DNA of 64,000 nucleotides, from the NCBI GenBank assembly GCA_949752745.1, contig OX457027.1, forward strand, positions 13,423,556 to 13,487,555. The letters run 5' to 3'. The stretch is from Protula sp. h YS-2021. Its lineage: Eukaryota; Annelida; Polychaeta; Sabellida; Serpulidae. This document shows positions 1 through 11,049 of the stretch, piece by piece (the first letter of the stretch is position 1; each line of letters begins with the position of its first letter). Below the pieces are notes generated by a model. That model did not search any database, was not told where the DNA came from, and saw nothing but the letters and a program-made list of their open reading frames with translations. The position numbers were made by a program, and so were the translations under genes.

Positions 1-530
1 GTAATATCTGTTCGCTTAATTCAACAAACACGACCGTCAAAATACATAGACAGATAAAATGACAGAATCGCATACCGGTTAAACGAATAAATCGGTTGAT
101 GGCATAAAATTATGTATTTTATACGGATAATTGCATACCGCTTTATAGTAAAACCGGATAAAGGCAAAGCTTTTTCTCGTTTAAATGGGAAACACCGCTT
201 AACTGCAGAAACCTCCTGCCTGTCTCCCCACCCTTTAGAAACACCTGCTCAGATACCCGGAGCAGATGTGTCAACGATGCTATAGGCCAGCAACTGCTAG
301 CTTTGTTACTCAAAAGTCATAGACCACGCAGAATTTCTGTGGCTGCATTGTTTACTGATAGAGTTATGGTAGAGTTATGCCAGCGCAGTATGTTGACTGA
401 CAACTTAAGATGAATGTCCGTAGATAGGTATCCGCCAGTATTTGGTATTCTTGACATCCAACTATTTCTTTTTAAAAATCTCAAAACATGTGAAATTTTT
501 ACCCTGAAATATTTCATTCGAAATATTTCA
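1..530. other. AT-rich sequence, no gene recognised
   Basis: No supported exon or known element was recognised here. Short open frames on both strands lack family resemblance and splice context. The stretch ends where the first degenerate MITE copy begins. Confidence 0.4.
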
Positions 531-912
531 TACCAGCCCAGAGCCAATCACACTGCGTGTTTAAAAAAAAATGCCCAAGAATTTTGAATTTCGACTGCGA
601 GGGAAGGGGGTAAAAAATTATATATATATATATATCATATATATAAGAAATATGGCAAAAAAATAAAAACTCATACTCGAAATATACAAGAAACTTAAAC
701 CTAAAACTATTTATTAAAACTTTTAACGGTTTTTAAAAATAGCATACTCGTACGGGTTGTTAAAAACACGATTGCTCTTTGCTGCAAGAGAAATTTGGCA
801 TTTAGGCGAAATCTCTCTATCATCTCTTTTAATTTTTACCCGGTTAGTTTGTATTCGAAACACGGAATTTTTCGCGTTTTGTTCGGAAGGGCCAAAGTGT
901 GGTGTAGCTTAT
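531..912. mobile_element. Degenerate MITE copy (family A)
   Basis: The left end reads GCCAATCACACTGCGTGTTT and the right end GGGCCAAAGTGTGGTGTAGCTT, a worn version of the terminal inverted repeat seen intact at 2214-2579. Internal landmarks match too: AAGAATTTTGAATTTCGACTG near the left end, and the segment running from TTGCTGCAAGAG through CATTTAGGCGAAATCTCTCT near the right. No coding capacity, so it is a non-autonomous DNA element relic. An AT dinucleotide run sits at about 619-648. The superfamily is not known from this copy. Confidence 0.6.
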
Positions 913-915
913 AAG

Positions 916-1320
916 CCAATTCGCCCTTTCGGGTCTTTCCGGTGGAGGTGTGGTTTCGACTGCAAATTTATTGGGATAAATCCTAAAGAAATGATAAGGA
1001 AAAAACACCAAAATTCTAATTTGCTTTCAACATGCACACTTTTAAATTTGCAAATCCATCATATGATCTTTTAAAAAATATTTTACGTATTATTCAGTCC
1101 CTGTACTCGTAATAGCCGATAAACCAATTCGCATTTTCGGGTCTTTCCGGTGGAGGTGTGGTTTCGACTGCAAATGTTTTGGGATAAATTATAAAGAAAT
1201 GACAAGGGAAAACATCCAAATTCTAATCTTCTTTCAACATGCACACTTTAAAATTTGTAAAGCCGTCATATGATCTTTTAAAAACTATTTTACATATTAT
1301 TCAGTCCCTTTCATAGCCAA
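916..1320. repeat. 208-bp tandem repeat, two copies
   Basis: Two head-to-tail units start at 916 and 1124. Both contain TTCGGGTCTTTCCGGTGGAG, then TGGTTTCGACTGCAAAT and CTTTCAACATGCACACTTT, and end near TATTATTCAGTCCCT. The divergence between units indicates an old duplication. The array directly abuts MITE copy A1 and the 141-bp array, so all three may derive from one transposon family. Confidence 0.8.
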
Positions 1321-1323
1321 TAT

Positions 1324-1740
1324 GTGAATATGTTTCTGGCAAAATGGAATTTTGCTGATTTTTGCCAGTTCTTTTCTATCATTGCTTCATATCCTTATCC
1401 AAACTGAATTCAGCCGAAACGCAAAAACTTTTCGGCAAAAGTCAAAGTGTGATTTGGCTTCTACGTGAATAGGTTTGTTGCAAAATGGAATTTTGTTGAT
1501 TTATGCCAATTTTTTCCTATAATTTCTTTATATCCTTATCCTAACTGAATTCAGCCGAAACGCAAAAACTTTTCGGCAAAAGTCAAAGTGTGATTTGGCT
1601 TCTACGTGAATAGGTTTGTTGCAAAATGGAATTTTGTTGATTTATGCCAATTTTTTCCTATAATTTCTTTATATCCTTATCCTAACTGAATTCAGCCGAA
1701 ACGCAAAAACTTTTCGGCAAATGTCAAAGTGTGATTTCGC
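1324..1740. repeat. 141-bp tandem repeat, three copies
   Basis: Units start at 1324, 1465 and 1606, an exact 141-bp period. Each holds GCAAAATGGAATTTTG, then ATATCCTTATCC, AACTGAATTCAGCCGAAACG and CAAAAACTTTTCGGCAAA. Each ends with CAAAGTGTGATTT, and the first two continue GGCTT; this matches the terminal inverted repeat of the family A MITE. Copies two and three are nearly identical, copy one is more diverged, which suggests recent amplification. From 1741 to 2213 nothing further was recognised. Confidence 0.85.
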
Positions 1741-2213
1741 TTATACTACACGGACGAGACAGTAAATAGGGAAAAAATTATGGGTTTTTAATGATTTAGT
1801 GAAATATCCCTAAACTTACATGTGAACAAATACATACCACCGGGAGAAGAGGTCTAACCAAACACTGCTCATACAAAACACAGCAACTTCCCAGTATACG
1901 GACATAAAAATACACAAAAGTATAAATTATGTTTCTCAGGTAAACAGTAGACAAGTTTGGCCCGAACATGAACCAATCACAAACAGCATTACAACCGATG
2001 TCCCAGGACAAAGATGGCGGCGTCAACAAATAAACAGCTGATCAATCTGGCTGGTTTTATTAACTTTTCTCTTGAACAACAAATGATACTTTCAATCTTG
2101 TTACAATGAGATACACTTTCCCAAGTATATGGATCTAAGGATAGCCAATAGTTAAATGAGTAAAGCAGGTTTCAGCCTATCTGCGTCAAATGTCTCATTC
2201 TACCCTCCGTCCC

Positions 2214-2579
2214 ATAAGCCAAATCACACTTTGGGTGTTTTGAATAAAATGCGCAAGAATTTTGAATTTCGACTGCGTGGGAACCGGGTCAAGAATTGAA
2301 AGAAATGATAGAAAAATATGGAAGAAATATCGCAAAAACAGCTCATACTCGGAACATAAAAGAAAATGAAACTTGAAACCATTTGTTTAAACTTTTAATA
2401 AGTTTTTAAAATATCAAACGGGTTGTTAAAAACCCGCTTGCTCTTTGGTGCAAGAGAAATTTGACATTTAGGCGAAATCTCTCTATCATTTCTTTAATTT
2501 TTTACCCGGTTATTTTATTCGAAACGCAGGAATTTTTGCGCATTTTTATTGGGAACGCCCAAAGTGTGATTTGGCTTAT
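2214..2579. mobile_element. Family A MITE, well preserved copy
   Basis: A 366-bp non-coding element with near-perfect terminal inverted repeats: ATAAGCCAAATCACACTTTG at the left and its complement CAAAGTGTGATTTGGCTTAT at the right. Internal sequence is AT-rich with GCGCAAGAATTTTGAATTTC just inside the left end. Related copies lie at 531-912, 28946-29311 (reverse orientation) and 29836-30195. The target duplication is ambiguous (possibly AT), so the superfamily is left open. Confidence 0.85.
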
Positions 2580-2885
2580 TCTACGGTCTGGGCCTTGTAA
2601 CAGTGAAAAGTGGCGTGTCGGCTTGTGTGTCACGGAAAGGGTCCGTAGCCTCCAGTGTCTCTTACAACTTACGAAATGAGGATTTCTACATATAGATCGT
2701 TAATGGTTTAGATTTTTACTACATAAAATGTTCATTGCACCCTTTCTAAACTGTGAGTCAGTCTTTTGTTATCAGGTTTTCTGCCATTTTTTTTTTTTTT
2801 TTTTTGGTTTGGCTATGTACAAGCTGTACACAGGCGGTTCATTTTCCCGGTGTTGTGTATATGTTACAGTCAATGTTGGAAACCC

Positions 2886-3027
2886 GCCATTTCACGAAAT
2901 GGCAAACCGTGTTGGGTAAATTCGCGTAATGCCTAAAATCTTTTGCCATTTCACGAAATAACCTAAAAGTTAGGTTCTTTCACGAAATTACCTAAATTTT
3001 CGGTTTGCCATTACGTGAAATGGCAAA
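2886..3027. repeat. Small palindromic element
   Basis: The left edge GCCATTTCACGAAATGGCAA is itself a hairpin and is repeated in inverted form at the right edge as GGTTTGCCATTACGTGAAAT. The interior holds inverted copies of TTTCACGAAATAACCTAA. A diverged relative occurs at about 4240-4345 (GGTTATTTCGTGAAACGGC). It is a short foldback or MITE-like element with no coding potential. From 3028 to 3518 nothing else was recognised. Confidence 0.7.
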
Positions 3028-3518
3028 CTGTTATCTATAACAAGAGAATGTCACAGGAATCAGAAAAACAGTAGTTTGAACTGTTTATTGATAAAATAGC
3101 GTAATACAATCAATCCTACGAGAATATTTCACACCACACGATGAACGATATGAATATCACATCACCGCATTGCAGAATTTTGTATCTGAAAATTAGAAAA
3201 AGGAAAATCTTTTAAGTTTTAACCTACATTTGAGACAAAAACATGAATAAAAACGCAGAATTTTAAAGACAGCTAGTATTTTTCATAATTTTAAACTACT
3301 CAATTCGGGGTAAACTTTTGCCGCAAAATCCATTTCCTTGAGGTTGTTTGTACTGTTATGCATTGTTGTCGAATACAATTGATCAATCAACATGGATTAT
3401 AAAAAGAAATGTGGCTTTAATGCAGTCAACTCTAAATCCCCCGATAACTGTGAATAGAGAGCGAGCATACAGACGGATTACCCTTTATGTAAAATACAAC
3501 TAAAAAAAACTTTTCTTT

Positions 3519-3780
3519 TTGGGGTGGGGGGGGGGGACAAAATATCCCAGGTGGGGGGGGGGGAGCTTAACAGGGGGCAGAATATCCCAGAGGGGGCAAG
3601 AAAGTATAGTCTACTTAAAAACAGCTAAAAAAACTTTTATTTTAGGGGGAGGCAAAATATCCCAGGTGGGGTGGGGGAAGGTGAACAGGGGGCAGAATAT
3701 CCAAGAGAGGGGCAAGATAGCTTTGTCTAGCTTCTCCCCAGGCTAGGCTAGGTTTGCCCCGGGGGGAGCTATACAGGGGG
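3519..3780 (+). repeat. G-rich tandem repeat
   Basis: Imperfect tandem units of the form GGGGCAAAATATCCCAGGTG alternate with G runs and AACAGGGGGCAGAATATCC. The region is purine-rich on the + strand and open in one frame only because of its bias. It is low-complexity sequence, not a gene. The G runs could form quadruplexes. Confidence 0.7.
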
Positions 3781-4239
3781 CAAGATATACTGCTACACCG
3801 GAGGGCCAATATGTTATGAGCAATCCATGAGCACGCTCAGTTCCAGAGTAGGTAAAAGCAGACGTTATAGGATGTTCTTTTTCACAGTTAGGTTAACGGC
3901 AGATCGGTGACTAGTTCCTGAGTACATCATCCTAACCCAGTTCAATGTGTTGTTCTGAAATTTATCCTAATAGCAATTAAATCCACCAAAAAGTAACACA
4001 AACACTTGTGTGCATTACCATGAATTACAATTAATATGATCGCGTTGAAAGCTTGTGATCAGTTGGAACCAATTGTAATGTACCTATTAATTAAAGGAAC
4101 AAACCAATTATGATGTATTAATTGTACTTGAAAACTGAAGTAATCTTATTGCAATTATAAAAGATAAAAGACAAAATATTTGTCACGATTGTAAGTAATT
4201 TCGAGCAAAAAAAGTTTTTTTCACAATTTTGCCTGATCT

Positions 4240-4345
4240 TGGTTTGCCAATTTGTGAAATAAAATGTAAGATTTTTATGTAATTTCGTAAAATAACCTTT
4301 AGGTTTTAGGTTATTTCGTGAAACGGCAAAAGATTTTAGGACCGG
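4240..4345. repeat. Relic of the 2886-3027 palindromic element
   Basis: TTTGCCAATTTGTGAAAT at the left and ATTTCGTGAAACGGCAAAAG at the right are inverted, worn versions of the ends of the element at 2886-3027, with the same TTATTTCGTGAAA core. The 3781-4239 interval before it shows no recognisable gene. Confidence 0.55.
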
Positions 4346-4405
4346 AACAGACCAGTTTAAGAAGCGAAAGGCAAAGAAAAAAATTACCATGCTGACGACT
4401 GTGCA

Positions 4406-4903
4406 GTGACCAATGATGGTGAAGAATTTAATGGCGACAGCACTTCCTGTTCAGATCTCGGCTATACGGAAGTTGTTTGCGATGTAAAATATGCTAGCGA
4501 GAAGAAATGTGCATCCATTACGATCAGTCCGGAGATAAACGGTAAAGTTGTCAAAATGGACCTTAATAAAGGAGCTGCGCTTTCGATAATATCGAAAAGG
4601 GATTATCAGCGCCATCCTGGTAAATTACGGCTGCGGAGGGAGAACAATGTTGTTTTAAAAACCTATACCGGAGAATGTGCAAGGCCAGAGGGATACGTGA
4701 ATGTTCTTGTGGAACACGAAGGTAAGGAACATCGTTTGCGGCTGTATATTCTTCACGGGGGAGGTCCACCTTTGCTCGGTAGAGATTGGCTCCGACACAT
4801 CAAGTTAAACTGGCACGAAATCAAGTCCACACGGATGAATCGAGGTAAGAAGAAATCCGACCATCTTCTGGAAAAGTACAGTAGTGTTTCGGCAAAGACT
4901 TGA
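4406..4903 (+). pseudogene. Gypsy-like retroelement relic: aspartic protease
   Basis: An uninterrupted 165-codon reading frame resembles the retropepsin part of a Ty3/Gypsy-type pol. The flap and C-terminal part are clear: a Tyr-rich strand near residues 90-120 and the closing motif GGPPLLGRDWL near residues 117-127. The catalytic triad that should read Asp-Thr-Gly is here Asn-Lys-Gly in MDLNKGAALSIIS, so the enzyme should be dead. The DYQRH stretch after it is shared with the second Gypsy relic at 56.2 kb, which keeps Asp-Thr-Gly, so both come from one family. No gag lies upstream. Reverse transcriptase and RNase H, expected next, are missing: only about 240 bp separate this from the integrase. 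Confidence 0.8.
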
Positions 4904-5141
4904 AAGGAAAGGAACAACAGAAAGGAGCTGAAAGAAATAACTGAATACCGAAACACATGTGAACACGCCAACGCTGGCGGTTTAAGTAGACTACCCCTTC
5001 CGGTAAGCCAGAAAATTTCACCAGAAGAAAGAGCAATATTCTACGCTATCCTACTCGACAACTTTCCGATTTCATTCAAGTAAACTGCCCAGGCAACAAG
5101 AAATGGCTGGCCCGCAAAAGTTGAAGAAATCTTTCCCCTCA

Positions 5142-5997
5142 TCATTCACATGAATCAGAATTATCCATTTCACAAGAGTGTCTGCTCATTGGACACAGAG
5201 TTGTTATCCCGGAAAAGTTCCAGAAAACCTTCCTACAACAATTCCATAGTGCCCATCCTGGTGTGGTGAAAATTAAAAACTTGGCTAAATCGTACATTTG
5301 GTGGCGAAATATCGACAGAGATATCGAAACGCAAGCGAAAATGTGCCCAAGGTGCTTAGAGATAAGCAAAGCTCCAACAAGAGCTACAGTTCACCCTGGG
5401 AATGGCCAAGTCAGCAATGGAAAAGGATCCACATTGATTTTTTGCAGGATATTTTCAAGGCCATATGTTCATCATATTAGTCGACGTACACTCCAGATGG
5501 CTAGAGGTACGGATCATGGAAAAAATCACTGCCCCGGAAACTGTCATAGTACTTCAAGAACTGCTTAGCGCCTACGGAATTTGTGATATTATCTGTACAG
5601 ATAATGGCACAAACTTTCATTCAGAAGCCTTTCAGAAATTTTTGAAACCCCATGGAATTATTTACAAAACTACGAACCCTCGCGAAATGGTTTAGCAGAG
5701 CGTATGGTTCAGAGTCCAAAATCTAGTCTCAAATCGATGAAGCACGAGCCTCGTTCCATGCACGAGAAAGTAGCCAAATTGCTACTGATGTATCGCTCAA
5801 CTAAAAACGTAACTACCAACGAGACCCCGGCATTGTTAGTCCTAGGATGTGAAATCAAAGCAAGACTGGATTTGGTAAAACCCAATTTACGTGACATCGT
5901 TTACAGAAATGTAAACACCAAAGACGAATTTCAGCGCCGTTCGTTTAGTGTGGGTGATGAAGTGTTTGAGAGGGACTATCAGAATAGAGACTCGTAA
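5142..5997 (+). pseudogene. Gypsy-like retroelement relic: integrase
   Basis: Spread over three frames is a retroviral-type integrase. The zinc-binding region is visible as HSAHPG, then SYIWWRNID, then MCPRC. The catalytic core follows with its first Asp in HIDFLQD, its second in CTDNGTNFHS and its Glu in NGLAERM, all present. Frameshifts at about 5395, 5460 and 5690 separate these segments, so no protein can be made. The C-terminal part (5704-5997) runs to a natural-looking stop and matches the usual end of the core plus start of the C-terminal domain. Integrases of this kind insert element DNA in the nucleus. No LTRs could be paired around it. Confidence 0.85.
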
Positions 5998-8619
5998 ATT
6001 ATTCGGAAAGATCAAGCAGTTGCATTATTCCACGTTTGAAGGAAAAATGTTTGGGCAATAATTCCGGAGATTTCTGGCTTTCTCCCCCTACCAGCATCGA
6101 GAACTTTCCATGGGTGAGTTTTAGGAGAGGAAGTAGATGGAACGTATAGATGATAGGCAATGATGCGTTTCAAACTGTTTTCAAGTAAATATTCGTAAGA
6201 TCTGTGGTAATAATATTAAAAGATTCATCGTGACCAGTTGCAGTAAAAACGACATTGAACCAGGACAAAAAGAAGCAAAGGCAACATCGAAATAAAGTTA
6301 AGATATTGGATATGATTTCTGCTATAATTACCCAAATATGTGGTGTTAGAACATCACATAAACATTAGAATGATTTTTACTGCTGCTTTTGATATCTCTT
6401 GCGCTTTTGTATGTGATAACCTATGGTCTTACAATTTAAACCGATTATTCTTTATATAGCCTTGTGTAGCAGATGGTCTCCAAAATCGGACGTCAGATTT
6501 AAAATGCCGGTTTTATGGTATGGTATTGTAAACGTCTTACCTTATCATAAGACCTAGCATATTTTCCGAATACAGCATACAGTCATTCTCTTCTAAATCT
6601 AGTCTGTTGGATTGTTACAGTTAACATGTCATTTTTGAATGAAAGTTTTTATGTAAAACAGCAACACTACATTTAAAAATAATGCCACGGTGCAAATATG
6701 CATATATTTAGTGTGCCATTACTCACGTTTAAATTATACAGATGAAGAAACTGAATTGCAATGAAACTGAATTTTGTAGCGGCATACCGAAAAATTCCCA
6801 CATGATTAGACAGGTAAAGTTAAGTCAATATTAAAGATTAGATTCAGATACTTATTGATCCAAAAATAAAAGTACTCTTCCTCATGACATATCAAGTGAT
6901 GATTGACCTTATTAGTAAGGTCAAAGTTCAAATCATTAAGTTACTAAAATTAAACTCCGCACTGATAGTTGAGTCCCAAACCATGTCTAAGTTGCTCTTT
7001 GCTTAAATAGTTTCCGAGACATTATAGTTAGACAAGTTTAACCTTGAAATCTTGATCAACATAGAACGGAAGAGTCCGAAAATGAAATCAAATGGCTCAT
7101 TCGCTAATGGTTTCTCAGATAAAACAGGACTGTGGCCTTTGACTTTGAACTCAATAGTCCGGGTATAGTTAACGTCAATTACAAAGAACCACACAAAAAG
7201 GAGAATGCAGAAATTACATTTTTTAATTTCATCTTCATTTCGCTACCAGAAAGTTGCTCTACTTGTGTCGGGTGTTCTGTGTTCAGCTGTGTTCCCTGCT
7301 AGGGTAAAGCATCCTCAAGGAGACTGAGGAGACTGAGGGCCCAGTCAGAATGATAAAGCTTATATTAAATAAAGGTTGCACCTATTCAAATATCTTTACT
7401 GCATAAAAAACATTCGCACCACCTGGGTGGATGCCAAAACATAACAAGTGACCCGTGATACATATTTACATACATTTTGAGTAAACCATTTTAGTTTTGC
7501 TCCATGCTGTCATCAGTTTTAACCATGTATCTTCTATGAATGATCTATATTAAGTTTACACTTAATACGGTATTCTGCACAATCATTGGAAAAAGATTCT
7601 ACAGAATCAGTTGGCGAACTGCAGTTCTACCTGCAGAAAAATGGAACTGTAACATTAAAATGAACCTGTCACTATCAAGATTTCAATAAAACATTTGAAA
7701 GAAATAAAACGTAACTTCGAGAAGGCTAATACATTTTGTTAACTTTTCCTACACACAATTGGCGTCCTATACTTTATAGGCATTCGAGACCAATATCGTT
7801 GAATACCAGTACAGATATCCCAGGAAGATATCCCAGTCATCTAAAATATCGCAACTACCTCCGAAATAAAGAGGAAATAAAATGTGCTTTAATTTTCAAC
7901 TATAAAGCTTAAGAAGAAGCTTAAGCCAATTTAGAAGTACTGAGCTGGTGGATCCGCTTATATTACTTGGCTGTCACCAGTCAAGTAATATATTCAGTGG
8001 TAAAATTGTCTTTTATTCCAAGTTTTATTACCCCAAGGAAATTTTTTGCCACGTTTAGCGTTAGAAATGATAAGGATAGAATTTATTACAACAATTAACA
8101 GAATGTCTCAAAAATGCCTATGTTTAATTAGTTTTATTAGTTTAATTAAGTTTTATATTAATCCAAAAATAAGTTTATGAGCTAGGTGCATGTCTTCGCA
8201 CACTCCAGTTTTATCAATTTCCTAAATTTTAGAAAAAAAACTTGCGCTTTAAATTTTTTTAACAATTGAAAGTACAGTATAGAATCAATAGTTAGGCATT
8301 TTATGTATCTGAATGATTCAAATTATGTCAGCATCCGACTGATAGCCTCTAAAGCGGATCCACTGCAGTGACCTATGTTTAATTTATGCTTGAAAGTCGA
8401 AAAGCTATATATCTAAGAACACCCAGGTAAACACCACAGTCACCCGTTCTGACAGAGCCCAGTGACATCAAACAGTAACTAGACCGTAATTCGCACAGCG
8501 AATTAGCCCCACTTAGAATGATAACTTAAAACGAAAGGTAAAAGTTTGTTAACAATTTTTACATGTCTGAATGTAGAAAATCCTCCTAAATAATACTACT
8601 TATATAAGCCAACTTCCGG
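5998..8619. other. Intergenic, nothing recognised
   Basis: AT-rich unique-looking sequence. All open frames are short and none resembles a known family. No LTR partner for the Gypsy relic was found here by eye. Confidence 0.4.
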
Positions 8620-8960
8620 TTTGGGGCTCGAAAGTGACCTGGAGGTCAAAGACACCGGAAATTATAGATTACGTATCGTCGTATAGGGCGTGGAGGTCGA
8701 AAATGTGGTCAGAAATGCTCTATTTCTTTCCGTTTTTGAGATAACTCATTGTTTTTCTTAAATAACGTTTTTCGCGACTTCAAGGTCATGGTCAAGGTCA
8801 AGGTCAAAAATTTTTATTGGTTGCTTTAGATCACATTGCCCTTTATATATGTGCCAAGTTTTGCATTTCTAGCTTCAACGGCCTTGCAGTAATTGTCTGA
8901 AAACCGTTTGACCTTTTTCGCGATTTGACCTTGACCAGTAAGAAGGTCCGATTTGGCGGA
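8620..8960. promoter_or_regulatory. Cluster of TCAAGGTCA nuclear-receptor-type motifs
   Basis: TCAAGGTCA, the extended half-site bound as a monomer by ERR and NR5A/FTZ-F1 receptors, occurs three times within 8780-8810 (two overlapping) and once inverted at about 8925-8935. Related GACCTGGAGGTCAAAG and AGGTCGAAAATG lie at 8635-8710. The run may simply be a GGTCAA tandem repeat or part of a transposon, and no promoter or exon is recognised next to it. Any regulatory role is inference only. Confidence 0.3.
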
Positions 8961-10510
8961 AGAAGAAAAAAATTTAAAAAAGGAGAGATAAAAATAAAAA
9001 TAGATGAAGAATTCGAGGCAATCCATCACCATTTGGCATTTTCAATGCCAAGTGGGAAATACTAGCGTTAAATCTAGGTCCCCAATTATGCAAGTACTGT
9101 TCTACTGCTAGTTCTCAAGGCCTGTAGTTGGCTTGATCCTGTGCATCAGGTGACCATGAAGTCCGGCATAGATAAGATCGAGTTCTTACAGCCGATTAAG
9201 TTGCCATTAAAGGACACAGATAACTTTGTTAATGCAGCGACCCTTTTTTACAATTAGCCATACTTCCCCAGTCCGAAGATGTCATTTTTAACAAATATAC
9301 ATCAAAATTGCTGTTTAGGCCAAAGCTGTAGTATAATTTTTTATCACAGATAGAAATACACTTTATGTTGGAAGAAGAGATATGCTGCCTGAAGGGGCAT
9401 AAAACGACATACAGTCAGGCACAGCTGGGATCACTATATAGGTGAACATGCTTTTTTAAAATGATATATGCTTTTCGCTGAAATGAGGAAGAAGTGGTGA
9501 AAACACTGTACACCGTACAGTATCTATATGCGGTATGCACTGCCAGCACATTAAACTTATTGGGTGTGTAAATAGCTGCACACTGTCTTAAACGCTTCAA
9601 GTTTGGGCACCCAAGCACTTTATAGAGATAAATCTGTAAGCTGGTAAGAGCTATCACCATCAATCTGCATTGCCTTAACACGCCTGATATTAAGGATAAG
9701 AGTTATGATCAAGACACATTTTGATTAGCTCGGATGCGCCCACCGGAATGTCTAATGTTAATGACATGACTAATGGCACCAGAAATTCAAAATATAACAC
9801 AATATCGGCATTTCCATTTTCCGTTTAATCAATACAAATACAGTAATATGTTTAATATGAAGATAAACCACTAAAGAACCAAGGGAAAGGTGACAAGCTA
9901 TCCAGATAGCATGCTTACAACAGTACATTTTGTGTATGAGTTTGAGTCTTTTGATTTTGTATGGTGTTTCAAGGTGCCACCACGTAATATGTGTTCGTAT
10001 GTGATGTGATTGCTAAAATGTTGGAAATGTGTTTGGATCTATTACAAAGTAGAACATGGTCTATTGCTTAATGAAAACTATGAATACACTAAAAAATCTC
10101 ACCTGGTAATTAATTTCATGGCATGGTCAAGACAGATAGCTGTTGTATATTCTCATATCGACAGGCAAAGAAAAATCACTGCAATGGCCATGAATGACCT
10201 TTCCAGGCCTTTTACAATCATTTGCTTTATCAATGAAAATTTTTATCATTTCATGTGTAATACTTTTAGCGTAACTAAGTTACTAAGAAAAGGTCAAATG
10301 CTTAAAGATTAATGCATATAACACCGCAACATAGACCTGAAGAGAAAAACTGTTTTTATAGGTTTTTCACCGCATACAATTTAGTCCAGATTAACATCGT
10401 TAATACATAAATAACCTTTTTCTTTTGTTTTACATATTTGAAACACAATTCAACTTTACAGCGGAAATTCTAAAGCCCTATACTAACATATCTTATGTTT
10501 AAGAATTTCC
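8961..10510. other. Intergenic, nothing recognised
   Basis: No exon, repeat family or RNA gene could be supported. Short ORFs on both strands have no recognisable features. Confidence 0.35.
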
Positions 10511-11044
10511 TTAACGAATAGTGCTGGTAGCGCTACGAAATCTAACTTTACTTGGAGTATGCCACGGTGTGGGCGATGGTGTTGTGAGACGATACGACCT
10601 AGCATAACTACTAGAAAGATCACGCGGGGTCTTTCTCTTCGGTCTGCTATATAGAGGCACGTGTTGTATATATTGGCATGTTCGTGAGCTGGGTTCTGCA
10701 GGCTCAGACGCCGAATGCAGTCTATGCGAAAAGGTTGGTCTTGTCACTCTTTGTAATATTCTGTCCAAAGCTGATCCAGATGCCGTCATAAAGGTTGGGT
10801 GATGATTCACTATAACTGCGCGTGGGGATGGTTTTGGTGCTGACGGACAATGCCGGGGATATGACTTCGCACTCAGTGAGAAAGTTTCTCTTGTTAGTTT
10901 TTGCGAAAGTTCTTCTTCTGTATCAAGAACTGGTTCAATACGCATGTACAATTCATCCGTAGTTTCGTCTACTACAGCGCGATCGTCGATTACATAATTT
11001 GCAACGCCATGTCGCATCAATGCATCTCGGGCATATTGCTTCAT
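10511..11044 (-). CDS. Hypothetical protein, probable terminal exon
   Basis: A 177-codon frame on the - strand runs from an ATG at 11044 to a TAA stop at 10511. Its composition looks like real protein. Residues 1-55 are charged and probably helical, beginning MKQYARDALMRHG and continuing through ELYMRIEPVLDTEEEL. The rest is a basic Ser/Pro/Arg-rich tail without obvious fold. Just upstream of the ATG, at 11050-11051, is a T-rich AG that would serve as a 3' splice site, so this is either the last exon of a longer gene or a complete short frame; the frame is also open upstream to 11122. No family was recognised. No canonical poly(A) signal was found within about 200 bp downstream. Function unknown. 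Confidence 0.5.
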   Translation of the reverse strand: MKQYARDALMRHGVANYVIDDRAVVDETTDELYMRIEPVLDTEEELSQKLTRETFSLSAKSYPRHCPSAPKPSPRAVIVNHHPTFMTASGSALDRILQRVTRPTFSHRLHSASEPAEPSSRTCQYIQHVPLYSRPKRKTPRDLSSSYARSYRLTTPSPTPWHTPSKVRFRSATSTIR

Positions 11045-11049
11045 GATTT

